Part shown: positions 34,017 to 43,684 of the stretch, piece after piece
How the letters are laid out: each line of letters starts with the position of its first letter
Position numbering within the stretch: the stretch's first letter is position 1
Source of the DNA: Bin5 sp963662575
Lineage (GTDB): Bacteria > Chloroflexota > Anaerolineae > Caldilineales > Caldilineaceae
DNA length: 64,000 bases
Assembly: GCA_963662575.1 (NCBI GenBank)
Contig: OY759723.1
Location: 3,596,001 to 3,660,000, forward strand
Direction: 5' to 3'
Program-made: the position numbers and the translations under genes
The notes under the pieces: model-generated
The model's input: only the letters and a program-made list of their open reading frames with translations
Database searches by the model: none
What the model was told of the DNA's origin: nothing

Positions 34017-34820
34017 ATGACCAACGAGGAATCTAAGACTAAGGTTGGGGAAAGCGGCAGAACCAAACGTTTCTTTTCCAATCGAAGTGTTATAGTCCAA
34101 CCGAATCAGACAGAGTTCGCCCGGACTGCAGCGGGGATGATAGTGGCTGCGTCGCTGATCAGCATTGAGCAGAGGGGGGCCTTCAACATCGCACTCGCCG
34201 GCGGCTCCACGCCAGGGCCGGTATATGAACTCCTGGCGGCGGACAGTGAAATCGACTGGAGTCGATGCAACATCTTCTGGAGCGACGAACGCTGTGTGCC
34301 GTCGGATCATGCCGAAAGCAACTACCGACTGGCCCGCGAAACGCTGCTGGACCGACTGCCGCGCGCTCCGAGGCTGGTGGCTCGCATGGAAGGGGAACTG
34401 CCACCAGAAAAGGCGGCGGCCGCTTACGAGAAAGTTATTCGTGAAACTGTCCCTGCTGAAGAGGCAGGCATTCCGCGGTTGGACCTGATCTTGTTGGGGA
34501 TGGGTGACGACGGCCACACGGCCAGCCTTTTACCCGGCTCAAAGGCACTGCAAGTTACCGATCGGCTGGTCGCGGCAGACTACGTCGGCAAGTTCGACGC
34601 ATTTCGGCTGACCTTTACTTATCCGCTTATCAATGCCGGGCGTCATGTTCTGATTATGGTCAGCGGCGCCTCCAAAGCTGACACGTTGCACAGAGTTTTG
34701 AATGGCCCGCCCCAGCCCCACGTATTTCCTGTGCAGGGCGTGCAACCGACGAGCGGCCAGTTCAGATGGCTCGTCGACACAGCGGCCGTACAGAGTACGA
34801 GGCAGTTAAATCGAGCATAA
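34017..34820 (+). CDS. pgl: 6-phosphogluconolactonase
   Basis: The 267-residue protein hydrolyses 6-phosphogluconolactone, the product of Zwf. Family motifs are NIALAGGSTPGPVYELLA, FWSDERCVPSDHAESNYR and LLGMGDDGHTASLLPGS. The ATG at 34017 is used (MTNEESKTKVGESGR), with GGAAAA in front; a frame extension back to 33840 overlaps the reverse gene and is not family-like. The stop lies 20 bases before the GTG of glgP, so the two are almost certainly co-transcribed. Confidence 0.94.
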   Translation: MTNEESKTKVGESGRTKRFFSNRSVIVQPNQTEFARTAAGMIVAASLISIEQRGAFNIALAGGSTPGPVYELLAADSEIDWSRCNIFWSDERCVPSDHAESNYRLARETLLDRLPRAPRLVARMEGELPPEKAAAAYEKVIRETVPAEEAGIPRLDLILLGMGDDGHTASLLPGSKALQVTDRLVAADYVGKFDAFRLTFTYPLINAGRHVLIMVSGASKADTLHRVLNGPPQPHVFPVQGVQPTSGQFRWLVDTAAVQSTRQLNRA

Positions 34821-34840
34821 ACTTTCAGGAGTCTGAAACA

Positions 34841-37432
34841 GTGAAAATAGTAGGAAACATCTCCGTACGACCTCCTCTTCCGCAGACCATCCATCGTTTG
34901 CAAGAAATGGCATACAATCTCTGGTGGACCTGGAACCCGGACGCGCAGGATCTCTATGAGTCAATTGATAAAGAACTGTGGGAAAAGGTTAGCGAGAACC
35001 CAATCAAGTTTTTGCGCACGGTGTCGCTGCAACAGTTGCAAGCTGCCTCGTGCGACCATGATTATCTACGCCGGTACCGTTCAGTCCTTCAGCGATTTGA
35101 CGACTATATGGCCGAGGATGCAGACACGTGGTTCAAGCGCCATTTCCCTGACCGTCGGCACGAGTTGATCGCCTACTTCAGTGCCGAGTTCGGCCTACAT
35201 GAAGCTCTGCCAATCTACAGTGGGGGACTTGGAATCCTGAGCGGCGATCACTGCAAAGAGGCGAGCGACATGGGCCTGCCTTTCGTAGGCGTCGGATTTC
35301 TGTATCCACAAGGATACTTTACGCAACAGATCAGCGCCGAGGGCCGGCAGGAAGCGATCTATGAGAAGATTGACTTTTCCGAAGTGCCTGCTACCCAAGC
35401 TCTGGATGCCGAGGGTATCCCGGTTGTCGTCCATGTTGATCTACCAGGACGAACCGTCTACGCCAAGGTTTGGAAGATCAATGTGGGCCGGATAGTCCTC
35501 TACCTGATGGACACTGACGTAGAGCAGAATGCCCATCAGGATCGGGAACTCAGCGCCCGGCTCTACGGCGGAGATCACGAGATGCGTATCAGCCAGGAGT
35601 ACGTATTGGGCATTGCCGGCGTGCGTACTCTGAGAGCGCTCGGCTATGAACCAACCGTCTGGCATATGAACGAAGGCCACAGCGCTTTCCTCAGCCTGGA
35701 ACGTATTCGAGAGATGGTACAGGAGGGGATGGAATTCGAAACTGCGGTCGAAATCGTGCGGGCTGGCAACGTCTTCACTACCCATACACCTGTGGCGGCA
35801 GGCCACGACGCATTTCCGTTTGAGCTGGTCGATAAGTTTTTTTGGCAATATTGGGGGCAGATGGGCATCGACCGCGAACGATTCCTGGCACTGGCCCGCC
35901 ACGATCACGAGTGGGGCGCCGAATTCAGCATGACCGTGCTCGCGTTTCGCCTGAGCGCCTATCATAATGGCGTTAGCGCATTGCACGGCCAGGTTTCGAG
36001 GCGCATGTGGGAGCATTTGTGGCCCGGCACACCGGAAGATCAGGTGCCCATCAGACACATCACGAACGGAGTGCATACCGAGTCGTGGCTGGCACCGGAA
36101 ATGCGAGCCCTCTATGATCGCTATTTCAGCAGGTCCTGGCTGGAAGATTTGGACTGCCCAGACGTCTGGCAAAGGATCGAATCGGTACCTGATGAGGAGT
36201 TGTGGGGGGCTCATAACGCCAGCAAACAGAAGTTGGTTGGCTTTCTGCGGGCACGCTTGAAGAAGCAGCAGTTGCGTCATGGGGAAGGTCACTGGAAACT
36301 TGCGGAAATCGATAAAGTGTTCGATCCACAGGCGCTGACTCTGGGATTTGCGCGCCGCTTTGCAACCTACAAGCGAGCAACGCTCATCTTCCATGATAGA
36401 GAGCGGCTCAAGAGGCTGCTGAACAATCCAGATAGGCCCGTACAGATCGTCTTCGCCGGCAAGGCCCATCCGGCCGATGATTTTGGCAAGGCGCTGATCG
36501 AACGCATTTATCGGTTAAGCCAGGAGCGGGATTTCTTCGGCAAGATTGCCTTCATCGAGAATTACGACATCAATGTCGGTCGTCATCTCGTTGGTGGCGT
36601 GGATGTCTGGCTCAATACGCCCCGCCGGCCATTGGAGGCCAGCGGCACAAGCGGCCAGAAGGCGTCGATCAATGGGGCGCCTAACTTCAGTATTCTCGAC
36701 GGGTGGTGGCGAGAAGGTTACGATTCCAAGAATGGCTGGGCAATTGGCGAGGAGCGGGAGTACAAGGATATCGACACACAGGATGAGGCCGACGCGCTCA
36801 GCCTGTACAGTATATTGGAAGAGGAGGTCGTGACGGAGTACTACGACCGGCGGGCTGACTGGATGGGACGAATGCGAAGAGCAATTGCCACCTGCGGCCC
36901 TCAGTTCAGTATGCGCCGAATGGTGTCGGAATACGCCAGGTCCCTCTATATTCCAGCAATGGACAGCAGTCGTGCCTATCGCGAAAACTTTGGCGAGACG
37001 GGGCGCCAAGTGGCGCATTGGAAGCAACACGTGCGCAATGAATGGCAGTCCGTTTATGTGGCAGTTCCTGAAATTCCTCCCTCCCAGGCCATGATTGGCG
37101 ACGCAATCGAGGTGAAGGCCCAGGTCTGGCCGGGAAGGCTGTCGGTGAATGACTTGGCAGTCGAGTTGGTTACAATGGCCGCCAACGAAGGGGAGGAGGC
37201 GACCAGGCCGGAACCGGAGCAGCTTCATCCGGTCGCCTCGAAGACAGTGCCGATGCTTGCGGCCTTACAGGAGCCGCACAATCCTGACCACCATCACCAC
37301 GATGACGGCATCTGTTTTCGCGGCGTTTTGATGCCTGAGGAGACGGGAAAACACAGTTTCGGCGTGCGGGTGCGACCCCATCACCCTGCTCTGATTCATT
37401 CTGTGGAAATGGGACTGAGTGCCTGGGCATAG
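34841..37432 (+). CDS. glgP: Glycogen/alpha-glucan phosphorylase, DUF3417 type
   Basis: The 863-residue phosphorylase releases glucose 1-phosphate from alpha-1,4-glucan. It begins with the DUF3417 domain (about 1-120, LQEMAYNLWWTWNPDAQDLY), then the phosphorylase core with AYFSAEFGLHEALPIYSGGL, GDHCKEASDMGLPFVGVGF and the pyridoxal-phosphate lysine in EASGTSGQKASINGAPN. The GTG at 34841 has AGGAG upstream and starts the family-like KIVGNISVRPPLPQ; an ATG at 34766 overlaps pgl and is rejected. Glucose 1-phosphate from this enzyme would feed Zwf and Pgl after isomerisation, so the three genes fit one route. A His-rich stretch (DHHHHDDG) near the C-terminus is unusual. Confidence 0.95.
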   Translation: MKIVGNISVRPPLPQTIHRLQEMAYNLWWTWNPDAQDLYESIDKELWEKVSENPIKFLRTVSLQQLQAASCDHDYLRRYRSVLQRFDDYMAEDADTWFKRHFPDRRHELIAYFSAEFGLHEALPIYSGGLGILSGDHCKEASDMGLPFVGVGFLYPQGYFTQQISAEGRQEAIYEKIDFSEVPATQALDAEGIPVVVHVDLPGRTVYAKVWKINVGRIVLYLMDTDVEQNAHQDRELSARLYGGDHEMRISQEYVLGIAGVRTLRALGYEPTVWHMNEGHSAFLSLERIREMVQEGMEFETAVEIVRAGNVFTTHTPVAAGHDAFPFELVDKFFWQYWGQMGIDRERFLALARHDHEWGAEFSMTVLAFRLSAYHNGVSALHGQVSRRMWEHLWPGTPEDQVPIRHITNGVHTESWLAPEMRALYDRYFSRSWLEDLDCPDVWQRIESVPDEELWGAHNASKQKLVGFLRARLKKQQLRHGEGHWKLAEIDKVFDPQALTLGFARRFATYKRATLIFHDRERLKRLLNNPDRPVQIVFAGKAHPADDFGKALIERIYRLSQERDFFGKIAFIENYDINVGRHLVGGVDVWLNTPRRPLEASGTSGQKASINGAPNFSILDGWWREGYDSKNGWAIGEEREYKDIDTQDEADALSLYSILEEEVVTEYYDRRADWMGRMRRAIATCGPQFSMRRMVSEYARSLYIPAMDSSRAYRENFGETGRQVAHWKQHVRNEWQSVYVAVPEIPPSQAMIGDAIEVKAQVWPGRLSVNDLAVELVTMAANEGEEATRPEPEQLHPVASKTVPMLAALQEPHNPDHHHHDDGICFRGVLMPEETGKHSFGVRVRPHHPALIHSVEMGLSAWA

Positions 37433-37506
37433 TTGGCGGCCGTAGATAGGAAAACGACCGCATACCACCGGTGATCAACGGAGATACACTGAATGGGAGG
37501 GATACT

Positions 37507-38415
37507 ATGAGAGTGCTAGTAGCTGGAGGAACGGGGCTGATTGGATCGGCCCTGATAGGGAGCCTGCGCGACAGCAACTGTGAAGTTACAGTTCTGACCA
37601 GGTCTCCTGAACGAAATCAAGCACTGATGCAAAATGGCGTCCGCCTGGTGAGGTGGGACGGCGAGACTGCCGAGGGATGGAGCCATCTTGTGTCCCAAGT
37701 GGATGCGATTGTCAATCTCGCCGGCGAAGGAATCGCCGACGGACGCTGGTCCACGGAACGCAAAGAGAGAATAAGACAGAGCCGAGTTGGGGCTGGCAAC
37801 GCGCTCGTGTCGGCAATTCGCGATGCCGAAAGTGTGCCCAAGACGCTGATTCAATCATCAGCCGTGGGGTACTATGGACCGGGCAAAGATGAGATCATGA
37901 CTGAACAGACGTCGGCTGGGAAAGATTTCCTGGCAGGCGTCTGCGCCGATTGGGAAGCCTCGACTGCAGAGGTTGAAGCGATGGGCGTGCGGCGCGTCGT
38001 CATACGAACAGGGGTCGTTCTCAGTGGTCTAGGCGGCGCCCTGCCCAGAATGACGCTCCCTTTCAGACTGTTTGCCGGTGGGCCTCTGGGCAGTGGCAGA
38101 CAGTACTTTCCCTGGATCCATATTGCCGACGAGGTGGCTGCGATCCGCTTTCTCCTGGAGAACGAAAACGCTTCGGGTCCCTATAACCTCGCAGCCCCCG
38201 ATCCGCCACGGAACAGAGAGTTCGTGCGCGACCTCGGACGAGCAATGGGCAGGCCCTCCCTGTTGCCGACACCATCTTTTGCGCTGCAACTCCTCTTTGG
38301 CGAAATGTCAACCGTGCTGTTGGATGGGCAGCGGGCAGTCCCGGCCCGCTTGCTAGAGGATGGCTATGCTTTCATTTTTCCCGAAACCGTTGCCGCGCTG
38401 GGTGATCTGGTGTAA
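37507..38415 (+). CDS. TIGR01777-family epimerase (YfcH-like)
   Basis: The 302-residue extended SDR starts with a clear NAD(P) motif VAGGTGLIGSALIGSLRD and has the family-defining WSTERKERIRQSRVGAGN, QSSAVGYYGPG and FPWIHIADEV. TIGR01777 proteins are widespread but without a settled substrate; YfcH and the plant SulA homologue are the best known. A DUF1731-like end (VPARLLEDGYAFIFP) completes it. The ATG at 37507 is preceded by GGGAGG; an in-frame ATG twelve codons upstream lacks a site. It follows glgP by 75 bases and may be read through from it. Confidence 0.93.
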   Translation: MRVLVAGGTGLIGSALIGSLRDSNCEVTVLTRSPERNQALMQNGVRLVRWDGETAEGWSHLVSQVDAIVNLAGEGIADGRWSTERKERIRQSRVGAGNALVSAIRDAESVPKTLIQSSAVGYYGPGKDEIMTEQTSAGKDFLAGVCADWEASTAEVEAMGVRRVVIRTGVVLSGLGGALPRMTLPFRLFAGGPLGSGRQYFPWIHIADEVAAIRFLLENENASGPYNLAAPDPPRNREFVRDLGRAMGRPSLLPTPSFALQLLFGEMSTVLLDGQRAVPARLLEDGYAFIFPETVAALGDLV

Positions 38416-38522
38416 AATGGAATGCAGAAGAGAAGATTTATGGGCCGACAATATGATTTCTATGCGAATTGTGGATGAGCCCGTCTGAAAGGGCGTGTAA
38501 CTTTTCAGTGAGATGATCCAGT

Positions 38523-39593
38523 ATGACAAGTCAAAGTGCTGACGCGCAGCCGCGGGCAGCAACACCGCCAAAGATGTCGGCGACTTCGGCAGAATCCGGG
38601 AGCAATTCACGGCCTCCCTCCTCATTCGTACTGTGGGCCGGTGTAGCATTCAGCGCCCTGTTCACACTCCTCATCTGGGCCCTGGATTCACGACTGGCAA
38701 GCGTTGCGCTTCTACCGGACACCGGCGCCAGCTGGTACTACTGGAAACTCCCGGCGCCGACATTCTGGACCCGCGCCACTTCGTGGGGATTCTACCTGGC
38801 ACACCAGCTGGTTATTTGGGGCATAATTTATTATGCTCAGAGTTTCCGCAAACATCGCTATACGAAAAGCCTGCACAAGGTTAACATTTGGGCGTTGGCT
38901 GCCAATGCCTTTTTCATCTTCCTGCATTTGATTCAGACACATATCTGGTATGACGGTCTCGCCCAGGACACGCCAATCTTCAGCAGCCAGGGCGCAGTAA
39001 TCGTCCTGCTCGTCTGGGTTCTGCTGATGGAAAACAACCGGAGGGGCCAGTTCTTCGGCCGTCCCGCTCCCTTTTCCAAAGAGGTTGTCCGTTTCGCCCG
39101 CACGTACCACGGTTACTTTTTCGCGTGGGCGATCATTTACACATTCTGGTTTCACCCCATGGTGTCTACGTCCGGTCACCTGATCGGATTCTTCTACATG
39201 TTTCTGCTTCTCCTGCAGGGCAGCCTCTTCTACACTCGCGTCCATACAAATCGCTGGTGGACCTTTGGCTTGGAAGTGACCGTTCTGATCCACGGAACAC
39301 TGGTTGCCGTCATGCAGGGCAATGGCATTTGGCCAATGTTCCTGTTCGGTTTTGCGGGAATCCTGGTGGTTACACAGATGTATGGATTGGGTCTGTCGCT
39401 GCCAGTTCGACTGCTCATTCTCGGTGCATTCGTGGGATCCGCGATCTTTGTGTATAGCGATCTGGGTTGGAGCAGACTCAACGAGGTCGTGCGAATTCCG
39501 ATTATCGAGTACGCTTCTGTGTTCGTCCTGGCCGGCCTCTTCTGGCTAGGACTTTGGGTCGCACGGTCGGTCAAACGGTTCAGACACGCGTAA
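38523..39593 (+). CDS. Polytopic membrane protein of unknown function
   Basis: The 356-residue protein has a polar N-terminus of about 35 residues (rich in Ser, Ala, Pro) and about nine hydrophobic segments, the first being FVLWAGVAFSALFTLLIWAL. The motifs HQLVIWGIIYYAQSFRKHRY, THIWYDGLAQDT and YHGYFFAWAIIYTFWFHPM contain several histidines within or next to helices, which could bind a metal or heme, but I do not recognise the family. It sits directly before menA (35 bases) on the same strand, so a link to quinone or membrane redox metabolism is possible. No ribosome binding site is obvious. Confidence 0.75.
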   Translation: MTSQSADAQPRAATPPKMSATSAESGSNSRPPSSFVLWAGVAFSALFTLLIWALDSRLASVALLPDTGASWYYWKLPAPTFWTRATSWGFYLAHQLVIWGIIYYAQSFRKHRYTKSLHKVNIWALAANAFFIFLHLIQTHIWYDGLAQDTPIFSSQGAVIVLLVWVLLMENNRRGQFFGRPAPFSKEVVRFARTYHGYFFAWAIIYTFWFHPMVSTSGHLIGFFYMFLLLLQGSLFYTRVHTNRWWTFGLEVTVLIHGTLVAVMQGNGIWPMFLFGFAGILVVTQMYGLGLSLPVRLLILGAFVGSAIFVYSDLGWSRLNEVVRIPIIEYASVFVLAGLFWLGLWVARSVKRFRHA

Positions 39594-39627
39594 TGCGTTG
39601 GAGTATCCCTCTTTGGCAGCAAACGAC

Positions 39628-40587
39628 ATGGACAATCCCAGGCCGGACCTGGTAGCTGCCGACCGCAGTGGCTCAAATAGTGAGACGGGGTCCGGCGGTC
39701 CTGCGCCTTTACAGCAAAAGTGGCGGATATGGTTGCTTGCCTGCCGACCGAGAACCTTGCCGGCCGCCATTTCTCCCGTCCTGGTTGGGACTGCTCTCGC
39801 CTGGTCTGGCGGCCTGTTCTCTCCTGTGCCGGCGCTTGCTGCCGTTGCTGGCGCTCTGTTGTTGCAGATACTTTCCAATTTCGCCAACGATTACTTCGAT
39901 TTCACCAAGGGTGTGGATACGCGAGAACGCCTGGGCCCCACACGTGTTATGGCGGCAGGGCTTCTGTCCGCACGAGACATGGGCGTGGGGATGGCCGTTG
40001 CTGCAAGCCTGGCCGTTCTGGTGGGCATCTATCTGATCTTTGTTGGCGGTTGGCCAATACTGGCGGTAGGCGCCGCGTCCCTGTTGGCCGCTCTTCTATA
40101 CACTGGCGGGCCGTTCCCCTTTGGCTATCATGGGCTGGGCGACCTCTTCGTTTTCATCTTTTTCGGGCTTGTTGCCGTTTGTGGAACTTACTATGTTCAG
40201 GCGGGAACGCTTTCGGCGGAAATACTGCTTGCGGCAGCACCAGTAGGCATGCTCATCACAGCCATACTTGTGGTGAACAATTTGCGCGATATCGTGACTG
40301 ATGCCCGGGCTGGTAAACGTACGCTGGCAGTGCTGATCGGGCACGATAATACGCAGCGCCAGTATGTGGTTCTGCTCGTTCTGGCTTATATCGCACCTCT
40401 AGTCCTGTGGCAGGGATTCGGATTCGGACCGACTGTGCTGCTTCCTCTCGTCAGCCTTCCGCTCGCCGTCCGTAGAGCCATATCCATCTACGCGGCGAAG
40501 GGCAGTGAGCTAAATGCCGTTCTGGCGTCAACGGCCCAACTTTCCCTCCAATTCAGTCTGCTGCTGTCGCTCGGCATAGTCCTCTGA
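39628..40587 (+). CDS. menA: 1,4-dihydroxy-2-naphthoate polyprenyltransferase-like (UbiA family)
   Basis: The 319-residue membrane enzyme belongs to the UbiA superfamily and is MenA-like, adding a prenyl chain in menaquinone synthesis. The first Asp-rich motif NFANDYFDFTKGVDTRERLG and the second NNLRDIVTDARAGKRTLAV are complete. About eight helices follow LLACRPRTLPAAISPVLVGT. The start is uncertain: ATG 39628 is taken, while a TTG at 39598 would add ten residues, and neither has a clear ribosome binding site. The next gene begins two bases after the stop. No other men genes are in the window. Confidence 0.88.
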   Translation: MDNPRPDLVAADRSGSNSETGSGGPAPLQQKWRIWLLACRPRTLPAAISPVLVGTALAWSGGLFSPVPALAAVAGALLLQILSNFANDYFDFTKGVDTRERLGPTRVMAAGLLSARDMGVGMAVAASLAVLVGIYLIFVGGWPILAVGAASLLAALLYTGGPFPFGYHGLGDLFVFIFFGLVAVCGTYYVQAGTLSAEILLAAAPVGMLITAILVVNNLRDIVTDARAGKRTLAVLIGHDNTQRQYVVLLVLAYIAPLVLWQGFGFGPTVLLPLVSLPLAVRRAISIYAAKGSELNAVLASTAQLSLQFSLLLSLGIVL

Positions 40588-40589
40588 AG

Positions 40590-42182
40590 ATGGCCGATTT
40601 CGACGTCCTCTTCGTTGGAACCGGTCATAATGCCCTCGTCTGCGCAGGATATTTGGCGCAGGCCGGCTATCATGTTGGAATGCTGGAGGCAAGGTCTACT
40701 GTTGGCGGCGCAGTGGTGACGCAGGAGGTCATCCCCGGATATCGCTTTGATCTGGGAGGCAGCGCCCACATTCTCATTCACCACACGCCGATCGTCCGCG
40801 ATCTCTCCCTGGAAGAATACGGCCTCAGTTACATCGACCTGGACCCGCTCTTTTTTGCGCCCTTCCCTGATGGAAGAAGGCTTTTCATCTGGAAGGACCT
40901 TGACCGCACCTGCGATAGCATCGCGGACGTATCGCAGGAGGATGCCGCAAACTACCACCAATATGTCAACGACTGGAGTCCACTGGCGGAGGCAATGGTG
41001 GAGTCCTTCATGCTCGCGCCGACGCCACTCAATGTGGTAAAGACGTTAGTTTTCCAGAGCGGCGTGCGGAAGGATCTGCGCCGACTGTCGGCTATTCTTG
41101 GCGGCTATGGCCAACTTCTACGCTCGTCATTCGTTTCACCTCAGGTTCAGGCTGTAATTGGCTGGATGGCAGCCCAGTCCGGACCACCGCCTACCGAATC
41201 TCTGAGCGCCCCATTTGCCCTCTGGCACCCCATGTATCACCGCTCCGGCGTCAAGAGACCGCGAGGCGGCTCGGGAGCGCTGACCGAGGCGCTGGCGAGC
41301 ATGATCCGAGCACATGGCGGCTCGATCGCTACTGATAGTCCCGTTGATCGGATTTTGGTGGAGAACGGAAGAGCAGTTGGCGCTCGCACCGCAAACGGCG
41401 AGCTGGTCACCGCCAAGAGAGCAGTCGTTTCCGGGGTGCATATCCACACCACATTGAAGCTCCTGGCCGACCAGGTGGCCCCTGCTCGTGTCGCCTTGGC
41501 CCGGCGATCCCGCGTGGGCAACGGGTTTGGGATGATGGTGCGATTTGCCATGAATGCGTTGCCCGACTACGCCGCTGGGAGTGCATCCGTCAGTGGTACA
41601 TCTGTCAATGGCGCGTCTCGCCCGGAACACTGTGCACTACAGTTCATCTGCCCGGACCTCGACTATCTGGATCGCGCCTACTGCGACTATCTGGGCGGAC
41701 GTCCATCTGTGGATCCGGCCCTGATTGCCATGACCTTCTCGGCGGTGGACTCGACCTTGGCGCCGCCAGGTAAACACGTTCTGTTTCTGTGGGGACAATA
41801 CTTTCCCTATGAACTGGCATCGGGAGAGAGCTGGGATGATATCGGCGATGAGATAGCCGACCGCATGCTTACCAAGCTGGCCGAATACGCGCCGAACGTG
41901 GCTCGGGAAGTAGTCGGCAGGCTTGTGCAGACACCGCTCTGGCTGGAGAGAGAGTTGGGACTGCTGCGAGGCAATGTCATGCACCTCGAAATGTCGGTCA
42001 ATCAGATGTTCACGATGCGGCCAGCATTGGGGATGAGCAGCTATCGCGGCCCAGCGAAGGGTCTATATCTCACCGGCGCCAGCACACATCCAGGCGGAGG
42101 CATCATGGGCGCAGCCGGCAGAAATGCCGCCACAGTTCTCCTCCGGGACCTGAGCTCAAAACCTCTCTTCACAGGGCGTTGA
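40590..42182 (+). CDS. Phytoene-desaturase-like FAD oxidoreductase (PYROXD2 type)
   Basis: The 530-residue protein has an N-terminal FAD-binding fold, LFVGTGHNALVCAGYLAQAG then EARSTVGGAVVTQEVIPGYRF, and the C-terminal closing motif PGGGIMGAAGRNAATVLL, an arrangement shared with CrtI-like desaturases and PYROXD2. Family members without a carotenoid gene neighbourhood act on unknown substrates. The ATG lies two bases after the menA stop, so the two genes are one unit and the enzyme may modify an isoprenoid chain, which is inference. An insert of Ser/Gly-rich residues (about 331-345) is seen. Confidence 0.85.
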   Translation: MADFDVLFVGTGHNALVCAGYLAQAGYHVGMLEARSTVGGAVVTQEVIPGYRFDLGGSAHILIHHTPIVRDLSLEEYGLSYIDLDPLFFAPFPDGRRLFIWKDLDRTCDSIADVSQEDAANYHQYVNDWSPLAEAMVESFMLAPTPLNVVKTLVFQSGVRKDLRRLSAILGGYGQLLRSSFVSPQVQAVIGWMAAQSGPPPTESLSAPFALWHPMYHRSGVKRPRGGSGALTEALASMIRAHGGSIATDSPVDRILVENGRAVGARTANGELVTAKRAVVSGVHIHTTLKLLADQVAPARVALARRSRVGNGFGMMVRFAMNALPDYAAGSASVSGTSVNGASRPEHCALQFICPDLDYLDRAYCDYLGGRPSVDPALIAMTFSAVDSTLAPPGKHVLFLWGQYFPYELASGESWDDIGDEIADRMLTKLAEYAPNVAREVVGRLVQTPLWLERELGLLRGNVMHLEMSVNQMFTMRPALGMSSYRGPAKGLYLTGASTHPGGGIMGAAGRNAATVLLRDLSSKPLFTGR

Positions 42183-42274
42183 CTGCCTTGATGACCAATC
42201 TGGCTCCAATCCACGCGCCTATTGGGTTGACCCAAATCATTGTGGCAGGCCGACTGAAGTGATAGAATCGATAC

Positions 42275-42703
42275 ATGGAATCCTCACAGTCAGAAGTTCC
42301 CGAACGCACAACAATCTTTCGTTTTCGCAGCAGTGGTGAAGATGCAGTTGGTTATGTCAGCGATGATGAGATTTTCCGCTTACGATGGGGGAAGGGCTTG
42401 CGCATCGGCCGCTGCGAACGAGAGGAAGGTGGATGGCGTATTTTTCGCGCAACGCGCTTCGACGAAAAGGAACTGGGAGGGATTACGGCCGCCGGCGTAA
42501 TCCACAGCCACGGCCTTTTCGAGGGAGGTAGCCTGGGTTGGCTAGAACAGGAAGGAACTGTCATTCGCAGTGGACTGATATTTGCAGAGGAAGAAGTCGG
42601 TCGCGCTGAAGGGCCTCAACAGCCAGCGGCCGCGGCGGCACTGCTGTTGATCTTTGTGCCTGAGGATGATGAAGCGAGCAAAGAGATGACGAGGCGAGGA
42701 TAA
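42275..42703 (+). CDS. Small beta-rich protein of unknown function
   Basis: The 142-residue protein shows short repeating beta-type stretches with Gly/Arg/Glu turns: VGYVSDDEIFRLRWGKGLRI, ERE-GGWRIFRAT and GITAAGVIHSHGLFEGGSLG. This is reminiscent of small beta-flower proteins built from short strand repeats, but the match is weak. The last third is Ala/Pro/Glu-rich, ending ALLLIFVPEDDEASKEMTRRG. No signal peptide or membrane helix is seen. It lies 93 bases after the oxidoreductase and 31 before the hydrolase on the same strand. Confidence 0.6.
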   Translation: MESSQSEVPERTTIFRFRSSGEDAVGYVSDDEIFRLRWGKGLRIGRCEREEGGWRIFRATRFDEKELGGITAAGVIHSHGLFEGGSLGWLEQEGTVIRSGLIFAEEEVGRAEGPQQPAAAAALLLIFVPEDDEASKEMTRRG

Positions 42704-42733
42704 TGTAGGGGAGTATTATGTGGGTTTATTGGG

Positions 42734-43627
42734 ATGTTTGGCATGGCTATGCGAAATTCCGTCGTGAACACTATCAGAACAGAACGCCTAACCTTTAATG
42801 TCCGAACTTCCGGCAGCGCCGACGGCGTTCCCCTGCTTCTGCTACACGGCTCACACGCTTCCAGCCGTTGGTGGGAACCATTTTTCGCCATACTGCCGGA
42901 CTCGATCTATGCAGTAGCGCCCGATCTGCGCGGTTGTGGTCAAAGTAGCCACACGCAAGACGGATATGGAATAGAGGAACAGGCCGCTGATATTGACGCG
43001 CTTGTCGATAAACTCGACTTGGCGGATTTCGACCTCGCGGGGCACGGCAGTGGTGGGGCAATCGCGGTTGAGTACGCCCTGCGTCACCGCCAACGGTTGC
43101 ATAGCCTGATTCTAATAGACAGTGTGCCGATTGAAGGGGCTTTCACGCCGCTTCAGGGACTGCAACTCCTGTCGCAAATGGGTGAAGATCGCACACTTCT
43201 GCGCAAGGCCCTCACCGCGCTGATGCCTGCCGCGCCTCCTCCAACATTGACCGCATCGGAATTTGAAGAATTCTTCGAACTGCTGGTTGAGGATGCGTCC
43301 TCAATGGCGCCGGCAGCTTTCACAGCGGTAGCCGAGGCCTTGGGTCGCTGGAATCGGATGGACGAGGCACACAGGCTGACGTTGCCGACTCTGCTATTAC
43401 TTGGAACGGAGGACATAGTCGTCGAACGAGATGCCGCCACGCGTTCGCTGCTTGCGATTCCAGGGGCGTCCAATCTTGAGATTCTCAGGGGAGTCGGCCA
43501 TAGCCCCATGATCGAGTCGCCTGTAGTCCTTGCGGAAAGAATAATTGAGTTCATTACCGAAGATTTCGAAAGCTTCGAGGAGGCAAGAGACTATGCTAGC
43601 GAGAGCAACGGAGATGCAGATGACTAG
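42734..43627 (+). CDS. Alpha/beta hydrolase
   Basis: The 297-residue hydrolase has the oxyanion-side motif LLLLHGSHASSRWWEPFF, the nucleophile elbow LAGHGSGGAIAVEYALRH (G-H-G-S-G-G, Ser as nucleophile), the acid near LLLLGTEDIVVERDAAT and the catalytic His in LRGVGHSPMIESPV. These signatures fit haloalkane dehalogenase, peroxidase or esterase subgroups, with no way to pick one. The start could be ATG 42734, 42743 or 42749; none has a distinctive ribosome binding site. The C-terminal tail (EDFESFEEARDYASESNGDA) is acidic. Confidence 0.88.
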   Translation: MFGMAMRNSVVNTIRTERLTFNVRTSGSADGVPLLLLHGSHASSRWWEPFFAILPDSIYAVAPDLRGCGQSSHTQDGYGIEEQAADIDALVDKLDLADFDLAGHGSGGAIAVEYALRHRQRLHSLILIDSVPIEGAFTPLQGLQLLSQMGEDRTLLRKALTALMPAAPPPTLTASEFEEFFELLVEDASSMAPAAFTAVAEALGRWNRMDEAHRLTLPTLLLLGTEDIVVERDAATRSLLAIPGASNLEILRGVGHSPMIESPVVLAERIIEFITEDFESFEEARDYASESNGDADD

Positions 43628-43684
43628 AATTGTGCTTATCAGAAACTTGCCAGCGGTTGGCTCAAGCTCTTCGAACTCCTCCGA